Below, piece after piece: positions 56,550 through 64,000 of a stretch of DNA of 64,000 nt; position 1 is the stretch's first letter; every line of letters starts with the position of its first letter. The stretch covers positions 2,170,001 through 2,234,000 of the forward strand of contig NZ_CP126742.1 of NCBI RefSeq assembly GCF_030246945.1, read 5' to 3'. A model generated the notes under the pieces. That model was not told the origin of the DNA, made no database searches, and worked only from the letters and a program-made list of their open reading frames with translations. This DNA is from Microbacterium sp. zg-Y1090. Its GTDB lineage: Bacteria > Actinomycetota > Actinomycetes > Actinomycetales > Microbacteriaceae. Made by a program: the position numbers and the translations under genes.

Positions 56550-57194
56550 CTACTCCCCCGCCAGCCCCCCGAGCAGGTGGCCGAAGGAGCGCCCCTCGCC
56601 CAGATAGCGGCTGGGGTCGAACGGGTCCTGGGATGCCGACGGCTGCCGCCGCGCGATCGCCTCGGCCAGCTCCTTGGCGCCCCGTTCGATCCGAGCCGCC
56701 AGAGGAGCCACGTCGTCCGGGCTCGCTCCCCAGTCGCTCGAGGCGGCGAACACCCCCGTGCTCACGGGCTCCGCGTGCAGGTACGTGAACAGCGGCCGGA
56801 TGGCGTAGTCGATGGCCAGCGAGTGGCGCGCGGTCCCCGCGTTGGCGCCGATGAGCACCGGCATCCCGGTGAGCGCGTCGGGGTCGAGGATGTCGATGAA
56901 CGACTTGAACAGGCCCGAGTAGCTCGTCGAGAAGATCGGCGTGACGACGATGACGCCGTCGGCCGAGACCACGGTGTTGATCGCGGTCTCGAGTGCCGGA
57001 GGCGCGAAGCCGGTGAGCAGGTTGTTGACGACGTCGTGGGCGAGGTCGCGCAGCTCGATGGTGTCGATGCGGACCTCCTGGCCCCGCTCCGCCAGTTCGC
57101 GCTGGGTCGCCGCCGCCAGCCGATCGGCGAGCATGCGGGTGGAGGACGGGTTGGACAGCCCCGCCGAGACCACGGCGATGCGGCGGGCGCTCAT
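56550..57194 (-). CDS. NAD(P)H-dependent FMN reductase (CE1759 family)
   Basis: A 214-residue flavodoxin-fold reductase. It begins RIAVVSAGLSNPSSTRMLADRLA, with the flavin phosphate loop in GLSNPSST, and has IVVTPIFSTSYSGLFKSFIDI. Its ATG overlaps the LLM gene stop by 4 bp, so it most likely supplies reduced FMN to that oxygenase. Confidence 0.88.
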   Translation of the reverse strand: MSARRIAVVSAGLSNPSSTRMLADRLAAATQRELAERGQEVRIDTIELRDLAHDVVNNLLTGFAPPALETAINTVVSADGVIVVTPIFSTSYSGLFKSFIDILDPDALTGMPVLIGANAGTARHSLAIDYAIRPLFTYLHAEPVSTGVFAASSDWGASPDDVAPLAARIERGAKELAEAIARRQPSASQDPFDPSRYLGEGRSFGHLLGGLAGE

Positions 57195-58417
57195 CGCGCG
57201 CCGCCGCCCAGGCCGAAGGCCGCCCCCGCGCCGACGGGCGCGTCCTGGTAGGGCGAAGGACCGCTGAGGTTGTCCCCCCGGTTGGCCCGCGGGCGGGCCT
57301 GGCGGGGAGCGGCGTCTCCGTAGGTGGCCGCCACCCGTGCGGCGTGGGTGGGGGCGTCGGGGACCTCGGCCGGGCGATCCGCCGCGAACTCCTTGCGCAG
57401 AACCGGCACGACCTCCCCGCCGAGGAAGTCCAGCTGCTCGAGCACGGTCTTCAGCGGAAGACCGGCGTGATCCATCAGGAACAGCTGACGCTGGTAGTCG
57501 CCGAAGATGTCGCGCATGCCGGCATAGCGGTCGATCACCTGCTGCGGGGATCCGACGGTCAGCGGCGTCATCTCGCTGAAGTCCTCCAGCGACGGGCCGT
57601 GTCCGTAGACCGGCGCGTTGTCGAAGTAGGGACGGAACTGCGCCACGGCATCCTGGGAGTTCTTCGCCATGAACGCCTGTCCGCCCAGCCCCACGATCGC
57701 CTGCTGCGGGGTGCCGTGGCCGTAGTGCGCGAAGCGCTGGCGGTACAGGTCGATGAGGCGCTGGTAGTGCTCGGCCGGCCAGAAGATGTTGTTGGCGAAG
57801 AAGCCGTCGCCGTAGTACGCCGCCTGCTCGGCGATCTCGGGGGTGCGGATCGAGCCGTGCCAGACGAACGGCGCCACCCCGTCCAGCGGGCGCGGGGTCG
57901 AGGTGAATCCCTGCAGAGGCGTGCGGAACTTCCCCTCCCAGTCCACGACGTCCTCGCGCCACAGCTTGTGCAGCAGCGCGTAGTTCTCGATGGCGAGCGG
58001 AAGCCCCTGCCGGATGTCCTTGCCGAACCACGGGTAGACCGGCCCGGTGTTGCCGCGGCCGAGCATGAGGTCCATGCGCCCGCCCGACACGTGCTGCAGC
58101 ATGGCGTAGTCCTCGGCGATCTTCACCGGGTCGTTCGTGGTGATGAGCGTCGTGGCCGTCGACAGGATGAGCCGCTCGGTGCGCGCGGCGATGTACGCCA
58201 GCGTCGTCGTGGGCGAGGACGACCAGAACGGCGGGTTGTGGTGCTCCCCCAGGGCGAAGACGTCGAGCCCGACGGCCTCGGCGTGCTCGGCGATCGTGAG
58301 GGTCTCCTGGATGCGCTCCGCCTCGCTGGGCGTGCGACCGGTGGTGGGGTCCTGCGTGATGTCGCTGACGGTGAAGATGCCGAACTGCATCTGTGTGCCG
58401 GTGCTGGTGTCGTCCAC
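57191..58417 (-). CDS. LLM class flavin-dependent oxidoreductase
   Basis: A 408-residue luciferase-like monooxygenase of the TIM-barrel type. FALGEHHNPPFWSSSP, LILSTATTLITTNDP and ISGGR-like VSGGRMDLMLGRGNTG are typical. GTG is chosen over a later ATG because GGAGAG lies 7 bases upstream. It forms a two-component system with the following FMN reductase. The substrate is not apparent; a Pro/Arg/Gly-rich tail of 50 residues ends the protein. Confidence 0.88.
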   Translation of the reverse strand: MDDTSTGTQMQFGIFTVSDITQDPTTGRTPSEAERIQETLTIAEHAEAVGLDVFALGEHHNPPFWSSSPTTTLAYIAARTERLILSTATTLITTNDPVKIAEDYAMLQHVSGGRMDLMLGRGNTGPVYPWFGKDIRQGLPLAIENYALLHKLWREDVVDWEGKFRTPLQGFTSTPRPLDGVAPFVWHGSIRTPEIAEQAAYYGDGFFANNIFWPAEHYQRLIDLYRQRFAHYGHGTPQQAIVGLGGQAFMAKNSQDAVAQFRPYFDNAPVYGHGPSLEDFSEMTPLTVGSPQQVIDRYAGMRDIFGDYQRQLFLMDHAGLPLKTVLEQLDFLGGEVVPVLRKEFAADRPAEVPDAPTHAARVAATYGDAAPRQARPRANRGDNLSGPSPYQDAPVGAGAAFGLGGGAR

Positions 58418-58543
58418 GGTCGCTCTCCGCTCCCGGATGCCGTCGGCACCCGTTCTATGCAAATGAATATACCTCGTCCAACGCGTGGGATACCAGGTTA
58501 TTCCCGCCGATGCACGCCCCACCGGCCAGATGGGACCCGCGGG

Positions 58544-58549
58544 TAGCCT
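58544..58549 (+). promoter_or_regulatory. -10 element (TAGCCT) of the acyltransferase gene
   Basis: TAGCCT ends 7 bp before the ATG at 58557. Confidence 0.5.
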
Positions 58550-58556
58550 GGCCGCG

Positions 58557-59720
58557 ATGAACGACGCACTCTCCCCCGGCGCCGCTGCGCAGCCGGCCGC
58601 CCGGCAGAAGCGGCGCGTGCCTTTCTGGGACAACGCACGCTTCGCGTGCATCACACTCGTCGTGCTCGGGCACGCCGTGCAGCGGCTGACGTACGACTCC
58701 GATATCGCCCTGGCGGTGTACCTGCTCGTCTACGCCTTCCACATGCCGGCTTTCGCGATCATCTCCGGCTACTTCTCCAAGGCCGGCCCTCCGAACCAGC
58801 GCCAGATGGCCCGCGTCATCACCGACATCCTCGCGCCGTACCTGGTCTTCGAGGGACTGTGGACCCTCACCAAGTGGATCATCGAGGGCTCGGCGAACCC
58901 CGACCCGACACAGCCCTCATGGACGCTGTGGTTCCTGCTCGCCCTCGGCATCTTCCGCCTCGTGCTGCCGTACCTGGCGCTGCTGAAGCAGCCGCTGCTG
59001 TGGGCCCTCGCGGTCTCGGTGGGCGCGGGCTACCTGCCGAGCATCGACTCGACGCTGTCGCTGTCGCGCACCCTCGGCCTGCTGTTCTTCTTCACGCTGG
59101 GCTGGTGGCTGCGTGACCGCGACATCGTCGCCAGGCTCGACCTGCTGCGGTCGCGGGCGTGGTGGGTCGTCGTGGCAGCGGCGGGGGTGATCGCGGCGGC
59201 AGGCTGGGCCGCCTGGTTCTTCGTGGCGGACTGGCAGGAGATGGGGCTGAGGGCGTGGCTGTTCTACGACAGCGGGTACGCCGACCTGGGCGCGGCGCAC
59301 TGGTGGGCCGGCGGCGTGCGACTGCTGCTGATGGGGATCGCGCTGGTGCTCACGGTGGCCTTCCTCACCCTCGTGCCCCGGCGGGACCGCTGGTGGACCC
59401 GCTTCGGGCAGTACACGATGTACGTCTATCTGCTGCACTCGTTCGTGCTGTACCCGTTCCGCGAGTCCGGCGTGCTGCGCGGACTCGATCCCACCTGGTT
59501 CTGGCTCCCCCTGGTCGCCGTGGCATCGGTCGCCATCGCGCTGGGGCTGGCCACCCGGCCGGTGCGCACGGTGTTCCGCCCGCTCGTCGAACCCCGCCCG
59601 CGCTGGCTGTTCGCCGACCCGACCCTCGCGCAGCGCGAGGGGCACGCCAACGGTCCGACGGGCTCGCGGCGGGCACCGGACCGGCCACGCTCCTCCCCCG
59701 GCGACCGCGCGTCGCGCTGA
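58557..59720 (+). CDS. acyltransferase family membrane protein (fucose 4-O-acetylase-like)
   Basis: A 387-residue integral membrane protein with about ten hydrophobic segments. It begins after a short hydrophilic leader with FWDNARFACITLVVLGHAV, the conserved His-containing start of acyltransferase-3 proteins. FGQYTMYVYLLHSFVLYP is a second family motif. It probably O-acylates a wall polymer or sugar on the outer face. A hydrophilic Arg/Pro tail of about 50 residues ends it. It is an insertion between pnp and rpsO. Confidence 0.85.
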   Translation: MNDALSPGAAAQPAARQKRRVPFWDNARFACITLVVLGHAVQRLTYDSDIALAVYLLVYAFHMPAFAIISGYFSKAGPPNQRQMARVITDILAPYLVFEGLWTLTKWIIEGSANPDPTQPSWTLWFLLALGIFRLVLPYLALLKQPLLWALAVSVGAGYLPSIDSTLSLSRTLGLLFFFTLGWWLRDRDIVARLDLLRSRAWWVVVAAAGVIAAAGWAAWFFVADWQEMGLRAWLFYDSGYADLGAAHWWAGGVRLLLMGIALVLTVAFLTLVPRRDRWWTRFGQYTMYVYLLHSFVLYPFRESGVLRGLDPTWFWLPLVAVASVAIALGLATRPVRTVFRPLVEPRPRWLFADPTLAQREGHANGPTGSRRAPDRPRSSPGDRASR

Positions 59721-59733
59721 CCGCGCAGACGAC

Positions 59734-59763
59734 GAAGGCCGCCCCACACCCGGGGCGGCCTTC
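59734..59763. terminator. bidirectional terminator between the acyltransferase gene and rpsO
   Basis: A perfect 12-bp stem (GAAGGCCGCCCC with its complement) and an ACACCC loop in the 77-bp convergent gap. Confidence 0.8.
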
Positions 59764-59797
59764 AAGAAGTTCTGCGCGATTGAACGCTGGTTGCGAC

Positions 59798-60067
59798 TTA
59801 GCGGCGCAGTCCGAGACGCTCGATCAGCGAGCGGTAACGCGCGATGTCGATGTCCTGGAGGTAGCCGAGCAGACGGCGGCGCTGACCGACGAGCAGGAAC
59901 AGCCCACGACGCGAGTGGTGGTCGTGCTTGTGCTCCTTGAGGTGCTCGGTGAGGTCCTTGATGCGCTGCGTCAGCATCGCGACCTGCACCTCGGGGGATC
60001 CGGTGTCACCGGGGTGCGTCGCGTACTCTTCGATGATCGCCTTCTTGACGTCTGCTTCCAGTGCCAT
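59798..60067 (-). CDS. rpsO: 30S ribosomal protein S15
   Basis: An 89-residue S15 with the conserved [42 protein letters not shown]. It binds the central domain of 16S rRNA. GAGGAGAGAGGGG lies upstream. Unlike in many bacteria, pnp is not the next gene. Confidence 0.98.
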   Translation of the reverse strand: MALEADVKKAIIEEYATHPGDTGSPEVQVAMLTQRIKDLTEHLKEHKHDHHSRRGLFLLVGQRRRLLGYLQDIDIARYRSLIERLGLRR

Positions 60068-60156
60068 AGGTGATCCCCTCTCTCCTCGTTGCGCGGCGCC
60101 CGACGCCTGATACGTGGGCTCTCTTTATCCGCGGCCGATCTAACGGCAACCTGGAG

Positions 60157-60162
60157 AGTCTA
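60157..60162 (-). promoter_or_regulatory. possible rpsO -10 element (TAGACT)
   Basis: TAGACT lies about 90 bp before the rpsO start, so the mRNA would carry a leader with a ribosome-binding site. S15 represses its own translation via a leader structure in several bacteria, but no known fold is evident. Confidence 0.4.
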
Positions 60163-60273
60163 TCAGGCGCCCGGCCGGTGAGATGCCGGACGCGGGACGC
60201 AGGGATCCGGTCGGGTATCGGCGGATTCCGGCCGTCGCATCCGACCGGCCGGGGCGACGTCGGCGCCCGGGGC

Positions 60274-60279
60274 TAGAGT
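60274..60279 (+). promoter_or_regulatory. -10 element (TAGAGT) of the EamA gene
   Basis: TAGAGT ends 6 bp before the GTG start at 60286. Confidence 0.55.
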
Positions 60280-60285
60280 CACGGC

Positions 60286-61239
60286 GTGGCCACCGCATCC
60301 GCTCCCCTCGCCGTTGCCGGCGTAGCGGCACCCCGCCAGGGCGTGCTCATCGTGCAGTTCGTGCTGACGGGCGTCATCTGGGGATCGAGCTTCCTGTTCA
60401 TGAAGGTCGCCCTCGAAGGCGTCTCCCCTGCACAGGTGGTGTGGAGCCGGCTGGTGCTCGGCGCGCTCACCCTCGGACTGTTCGTCGCCGCCCGCCGCGA
60501 CCGGCTGCCGCGCCGACTGCGGGTCTGGGGGCACATGACGGTGCTGGCGCTGTCGTTCTGCGTCGTGCCGTTCCTGCTGTTCTCGTGGGCGCAGCAGCAC
60601 GTGACCTCGGGCCTTGCGAGCATCTACAACGCCACCACGCCGATCATGACCGCGGTCATGGCGTGGGCGGTGTTCCGCGTCGAACGCCTGAAGCCCGTGC
60701 AGATCGCCGGCATCCTCGTGGGCGTGGCCGGGGTGATGGTGATCATCGCGCCGTGGCAGGGACTCGATCTGTCGCAGAGCCTCCTCGCGCAGCTCGCCAT
60801 CCTCGGCGCCACCGCCTGCTACGGCTTCAGCCTGGCGTACATGCGCCGCTTCGTCGCCGACTCCGGGATGAGCGCTCTGGTGTTCTCCTTCGTCAACATC
60901 GGCATCGCGGCCGTCATCATGCTCGCCCTCACGCCCCTCGTGGCGGCGACCCCCGTGCGCGTGGACCTCTGGATCGTCCTGAGCCTGCTGGCGCTCGGGT
61001 GCGCAGGAACGGGCGTCGCCTACATCTGGAACCAGAACGTGCTGCGCGCCTGGGGGCCCACCCGCACATCGACCGTCACCTACATCACGCCCGTCGTGGG
61101 AGTGGCACTGGGCATCGTGCTGCTCGGCGAGCGACTGCACTGGAACGAGCCGGCCGGCGCGGTGCTGGTCTTCCTCGGCATCCTGCTGGCGCAGGATCGC
61201 CTGCGGCCGCGCAGACGGCGACGGGCGGATGCCGCCTGA
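60286..61239 (+). CDS. EamA/DMT family transporter
   Basis: A 317-residue protein with ten hydrophobic segments in two EamA repeats (IWGSSFLFMKVALEGVSPAQ and, in the second half, YGFSLAYMRRF ... YITPVVGVALGIVLLGE). The GTG start follows a -10 by 6 bp. Such proteins export amino acids or metabolites; the substrate is unknown. The end of the gene forms one arm of a terminator hairpin. Confidence 0.88.
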   Translation: MATASAPLAVAGVAAPRQGVLIVQFVLTGVIWGSSFLFMKVALEGVSPAQVVWSRLVLGALTLGLFVAARRDRLPRRLRVWGHMTVLALSFCVVPFLLFSWAQQHVTSGLASIYNATTPIMTAVMAWAVFRVERLKPVQIAGILVGVAGVMVIIAPWQGLDLSQSLLAQLAILGATACYGFSLAYMRRFVADSGMSALVFSFVNIGIAAVIMLALTPLVAATPVRVDLWIVLSLLALGCAGTGVAYIWNQNVLRAWGPTRTSTVTYITPVVGVALGIVLLGERLHWNEPAGAVLVFLGILLAQDRLRPRRRRRADAA

Positions 61240-61269
61240 CCCCGGGAGGTCTGCGGCATCCGCCCGTCG
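61219..61269. terminator. terminator reaching into the EamA coding end
   Basis: A perfect 17-bp stem (61219-61235 with 61253-61269). Its left arm encodes the last residues of the EamA protein and the stop codon is in the loop. The right arm lies just before the YceI stop, so it serves both convergent genes. Confidence 0.7.
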
Positions 61270-61274
61270 TGGCG

Positions 61275-61844
61275 TCAGGCCTGGAGCGAACCCTGCAGGT
61301 CGAGCGTGATCGTGACGTCCTTGCCCACCAGCACGCCGCCGGTCTCGAGTGCCGCGTTCCACACCAGACCGAAGTCCTCGCGGTTGATGACGGTCTTGGC
61401 CGTCGCGCCGGCCTTGTAGTTGCCCCACGGGTCGACGCCGAAGCCGCCGAAGTCGAGGTCGAAGGTCACCGGGCGGGTGATGCCGCGGATGGTGAGGTCG
61501 CCGTCCACGAGGAAGTCGCCGTTCTCCACGCGCACACCGGTGGACACGAAGTCCAGCGTCGGGTGGTTCTCGGCGTCGAAGAAGTCCGCCGAGCGCAGGT
61601 GCGCGTCGCGACCCTCGTCGTTGGTGTTAACCGAGGCGACGTCGGCCGAGGCCACGACGCTCACCTCGAGGGGGTTCTCGGGAGCGATGATGGTGGCGCT
61701 CTTGACGTCGAACGTGCCGCGGACCTTCGAGATCATCATGTGACGCACGCTGAACGTCACCTCGCTGTGCGAGGGGTCCAGCACCCAGGTGCCGGCCTTG
61801 TAGCCGGGGATCTCGATCGTGGTGGCGCTCGTCGCGTCGGTCAT
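61275..61844 (-). CDS. YceI family protein
   Basis: A 189-residue lipocalin-like protein. It begins with a strand GTWVLDPSHSEVTFSVRHMM and has the KVRGTFDVKSA and LTIRGITRPVTFDL blocks of the family. GGAGGA lies 5 bases before the ATG; there is no signal peptide. YceI homologues bind isoprenoids. The next gene on the strand, yhiM-like, lies 92 bp upstream. Confidence 0.9.
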   Translation of the reverse strand: MTDATSATTIEIPGYKAGTWVLDPSHSEVTFSVRHMMISKVRGTFDVKSATIIAPENPLEVSVVASADVASVNTNDEGRDAHLRSADFFDAENHPTLDFVSTGVRVENGDFLVDGDLTIRGITRPVTFDLDFGGFGVDPWGNYKAGATAKTVINREDFGLVWNAALETGGVLVGKDVTITLDLQGSLQA

Positions 61845-61936
61845 GTGGTCCTCCATCGTGCGGCCGGCGGTTCCGGCGTCTGGGAAGGGTGAACGGCCGC
61901 GACGGAGTGTCTATTCCCGTGAATGGAAATTGATCC

Positions 61937-62986
61937 TCAGGATTTTCCCGAGGTCCCCGCCTCGAGGATCGACACGATGGAGAAGAGGGTGAAGCACACC
62001 GCCCCGAGGCCGGTGAGAACCCGGGCAGGGATGAAGAACCCGGGGTCGGTGATCGCGGCCTCGGCGAGGAACGCCGCGAAGAACAGGCAGGCCAGGCAGG
62101 TGAAGACCGGGATGAGGGGCACGCGGTTGGCGAGCTCGAAGTGCCGGCGCCACACCGAGGCCAGCAGGAACACCTTGGAGATGATGCTGTAGCAGACGAG
62201 CCCCAGGCCGATGAGAATGCAGCCGGGCGCGAGCCGCTCGGGGCGGTCGGAAGCGACCAGCACGACCACGCCCCAGAGGATGGCGGCGCTGCCCATGAGC
62301 AGCACCCAGAGGGTCCACGCCCATCTCTCCGGCTCGTCGAACTCGTTGCGCACCTGGCGGCCCACCGTCGCCACCAGGGAGATCAGACTGGCGCAGATCG
62401 CGCCAAGGCCCATCATGACGTGACCCGCGACGTACCGCGGCGCCTCGGCGGAGTCCGTCAGCAAGACCGAGGCCCAGACGATGAGCACGAGCGCGCACAC
62501 CGCGGGGATGCAGATCAGCGCCACGAGCACCGACCGCCCGTAGGCGTCGGCGGGCGGGCCGTCCTCGTGCCGCCGCGCCGCGTTGGCGGTGATGAGGGTG
62601 AACGCGCTCGATGCCACCGCGACCGTGGTGACGCACGCGGCGATCAGCCCCACGCCGAACACCACGTGGCCGGCGACGAAGTCGGCGTTGGATGGTCCGC
62701 CCCGCAGCACCAGGCCCCACACCGCCGTGGTCGCCGCCACGCCGTAGCCGAGCACCGGGAGCACCACCTTCCAGAGCGGGCCGAAGGTGCGGGTGAGCTG
62801 ACGGATGATCATCGCCGCCGTCGTGAACAGCGCGATGCAGATGGCCGTCAGTGACACCAGCACGTGGCCGGCCGTGCGGTGGGCGGGGTCGTCGCCGCCG
62901 GCGAAGACGTACCACCCGAAGCTCAGGCACACCGCTCCCATGAGCAGCGGGATCGCGCGGAACAGGATGCTGATGGCGAAGTTCAT
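61937..62986 (-). CDS. YhiM/DUF2776 family membrane protein
   Basis: A 349-residue integral membrane protein with about ten hydrophobic segments and several AGHV repeats (TAGHVLVSL, VAGHVVFGVG, VAGHVMMGLG). Its sequence resembles E. coli YhiM, as recalled, along its whole length, most clearly in ANRVPLIPVFTCL and GAVCFTLFSIVSILEAG. YhiM is linked to acid resistance in E. coli. Such close likeness to an enterobacterial protein is unusual for this genome and could reflect transfer. AAGGA precedes the ATG. Confidence 0.85.
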   Translation of the reverse strand: MNFAISILFRAIPLLMGAVCLSFGWYVFAGGDDPAHRTAGHVLVSLTAICIALFTTAAMIIRQLTRTFGPLWKVVLPVLGYGVAATTAVWGLVLRGGPSNADFVAGHVVFGVGLIAACVTTVAVASSAFTLITANAARRHEDGPPADAYGRSVLVALICIPAVCALVLIVWASVLLTDSAEAPRYVAGHVMMGLGAICASLISLVATVGRQVRNEFDEPERWAWTLWVLLMGSAAILWGVVVLVASDRPERLAPGCILIGLGLVCYSIISKVFLLASVWRRHFELANRVPLIPVFTCLACLFFAAFLAEAAITDPGFFIPARVLTGLGAVCFTLFSIVSILEAGTSGKS

Positions 62987-63076
62987 GCGACGTGTCCTTC
63001 CGTGCCCCGCGCCGCCGGCGCGCGGCTACACCGTAGGACCGCCCATCGCACGCCGCAAGAGGCCCGCCGAGCGCGC

Positions 63077-63110
63077 AGAAGGGGCGGATGCCGAAGCATC
63101 CGCCCCTTCT
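63077..63110 (-). terminator. terminator after the FKBP gene
   Basis: A perfect 15-bp stem with a CGAA tetraloop (63077-63091 with 63096-63110), 22 bp past the FKBP stop. The stem contains GCGGATGC and its complement. Confidence 0.8.
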
Positions 63111-63131
63111 GAGCGTTCGGGTATCGCGGGG

Positions 63132-63500
63132 TCAGCCGACCGCGAGGAGGTCGATGATGAAGACGAGGGTCTTGCCGCCGAGGAAGTGGCCGCCGGCGGG
63201 ACCGTACGCCAGGTGCGGCGGGATGATCAGCTCACGACGCCCGCCGACCTTCATGCCGGGAATGCCGTCCTGCCAGCCCTGGATGAGGCCGCGCAGCGGG
63301 AACTGGATGCTCTCGCCGCGGCTCCAGGACGAGTCGAACTCCTCGCCGGAGTCGTACTCGACGCCGGCGTAGTGGACGGTGACGGTGTCGCCGGGCTTCG
63401 CCTCTGCACCGTCGCCCACGATGAGGTCGCGGATCACCAGTTCGGAGGGGGCGGGACCGGTGGGGGCGTCGAATTCGGGCTTGCTGCGGTTGTCAGTCAT
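63132..63500 (-). CDS. FKBP-type peptidyl-prolyl cis-trans isomerase
   Basis: A 122-residue single FKBP domain. VTVHYAGVEYDSGEEFDSSW, FPLRGLIQGWQDGIPGMKVGGRRELIIPPHLAYG and KTLVFIIDLLAV cover the whole fold. There is no signal peptide, so it acts in the cytoplasm on protein folding. The ATG of MTDNRSKPE is chosen; the longer frame upstream does not look coding. Confidence 0.93.
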   Translation of the reverse strand: MTDNRSKPEFDAPTGPAPSELVIRDLIVGDGAEAKPGDTVTVHYAGVEYDSGEEFDSSWSRGESIQFPLRGLIQGWQDGIPGMKVGGRRELIIPPHLAYGPAGGHFLGGKTLVFIIDLLAVG

Positions 63501-63666
63501 CCCCCCATCCAACCGGAGCCGGCGGAGCGGGTCAACGCGAGCGCGTGTCGGCTTGACACCGGAAAGACGCGCGAGGATCATGGGACTCAGATCGATTCAG
63601 CGCCCGGGAGACACGCAGGCATCGCCGCGGCACCGGGCGCTGAATCGCGTTCTGGGCGTTGCCGGT

Positions 63667-64000
63667 CTACCGTCCGAACAGCGCCGTGCGTGCCGACACC
63701 GCGCGGGCGAGGAAGACCCGCTCGTCCTCGGCGGCGTGGGGGTCACGACCCGACAGCGCCCGCTCGCGCGCGGCGGCGAGCGCCGTGGCATCCGTGATGT
63801 ACTCCTTCATCACCCTTCGCCGGTCGCCGGGGAGCCGCTGCGCCCAGGCCAGTGCGCGCCGGCGGCCTGCGCCCGTGGCGAGCATGTCCACCTCGCCCGC
63901 AGTGAACCACCCCGCCGCGGCGTACTCCCCCAGTCGCTCCCGCGTCAGCCGGGCCTCCTCCCGCCGCAGCAGGACGACGCCGAGGATGAACAGCAGGAAC
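63667..64000 (-). CDS. C-terminal part of a PrsW-like membrane protein (cut by the window end)
   Basis: The frame is open to the right edge, so the gene begins beyond 64000. The visible 110 residues start with a hydrophobic helix (FLLFILGVVLL) followed by a hydrophilic tail including RLGEYAAAGWFTAGEVDML and DATALAAARERALSGRDP. This resembles the tail of PrsW-type intramembrane proteases in Microbacteriaceae. The catalytic part is outside the window, so the call is tentative. Confidence 0.55.
   Translation of the reverse strand, partial: FLLFILGVVLLRREEARLTRERLGEYAAAGWFTAGEVDMLATGAGRRRALAWAQRLPGDRRRVMKEYITDATALAAARERALSGRDPHAAEDERVFLARAVSARTALFGR

Overview
The window looks like chromosome of a high-GC actinobacterium of the family Microbacteriaceae, most likely Microbacterium or a close relative. 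The evidence is gene content and order, not a database search: infC-rpmI-rplT beside pheST, hisC-hisB-hisH-priA, lexA divergent from a LysM-type division inhibitor, ftsK-pgsA-cinA-clgR-DUF3046-recA-recX-miaB-miaA-dapF, and dapA-rnj. Codon use is strongly GC-biased and GTG starts are common. I see no prophage, insertion sequence, CRISPR array, rRNA or convincing tRNA, so this is mostly core genome with a few accessory inserts.

Layout. 0-5 kb: an epimerase-like protein divergent from a lone RecF-like ATPase, then pheT and pheS. 6-9.5 kb: a gluABCD-type glutamate uptake operon. 9.5-12.5 kb: a SpoU-type rRNA methyltransferase, rplT, rpmI, infC (apparent AUC start) and a DUF1844 protein. 12.5-16.5 kb: sseB-like gene and histidine genes priA, hisH, hisB, hisC. 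16.5-18 kb: divergent LysM gene and lexA around a LexA box. 18-25 kb: metE-metF, an S9 peptidase, hflX. 25-31 kb: an RsmC-like methyltransferase, then dapF, miaA, miaB, recX, recA reading leftward, with a second LexA box. 31-38.6 kb: DUF3046, clgR, cinA, pgsA, ftsK, RNase J, dapA. 38.6-45.8 kb: Nudix, SDR, folA, thyA, a 41-bp tandem repeat, a thioredoxin/DUF4395/OsmC redox group, a TIGR01777 protein, dapB, GNAT. 45.8-50.5 kb: a lipoprotein, PG-binding adaptor, ABC ATPase and FtsX-like permease operon. 50.5-60 kb: phosphatase, aldo/keto reductase homologue, pnp, five accessory genes, rpsO. 60-64 kb: EamA transporter, YceI, YhiM/DUF2776, FKBP isomerase and the end of a PrsW-like gene.

How the genes work together. 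Lysine and cell-wall diaminopimelate synthesis is spread over dapA, dapB and dapF. LexA, RecA, RecX and the LysM protein form the SOS core. folA and thyA couple thymidylate synthesis to folate reduction. MetF supplies methyl-folate to MetE. RNase J and PNPase cover RNA decay. The accessory parts (LLM/FMN reductase pair, redox group, FtsX operon, YhiM) point to envelope and stress functions.

The main signals beyond genes are these. Seventeen promoters place a TANNNT element 6-8 bp before the start codon, which implies leaderless mRNAs; in two cases the stop codon of the gene before forms the -10, and in one the -10 sits in a terminator stem. The word GGATGC/GCATCC occurs about three times as often as base composition predicts and recurs in hairpin stems. 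A 41-bp phased tandem repeat lies between thyA and the thioredoxin gene.
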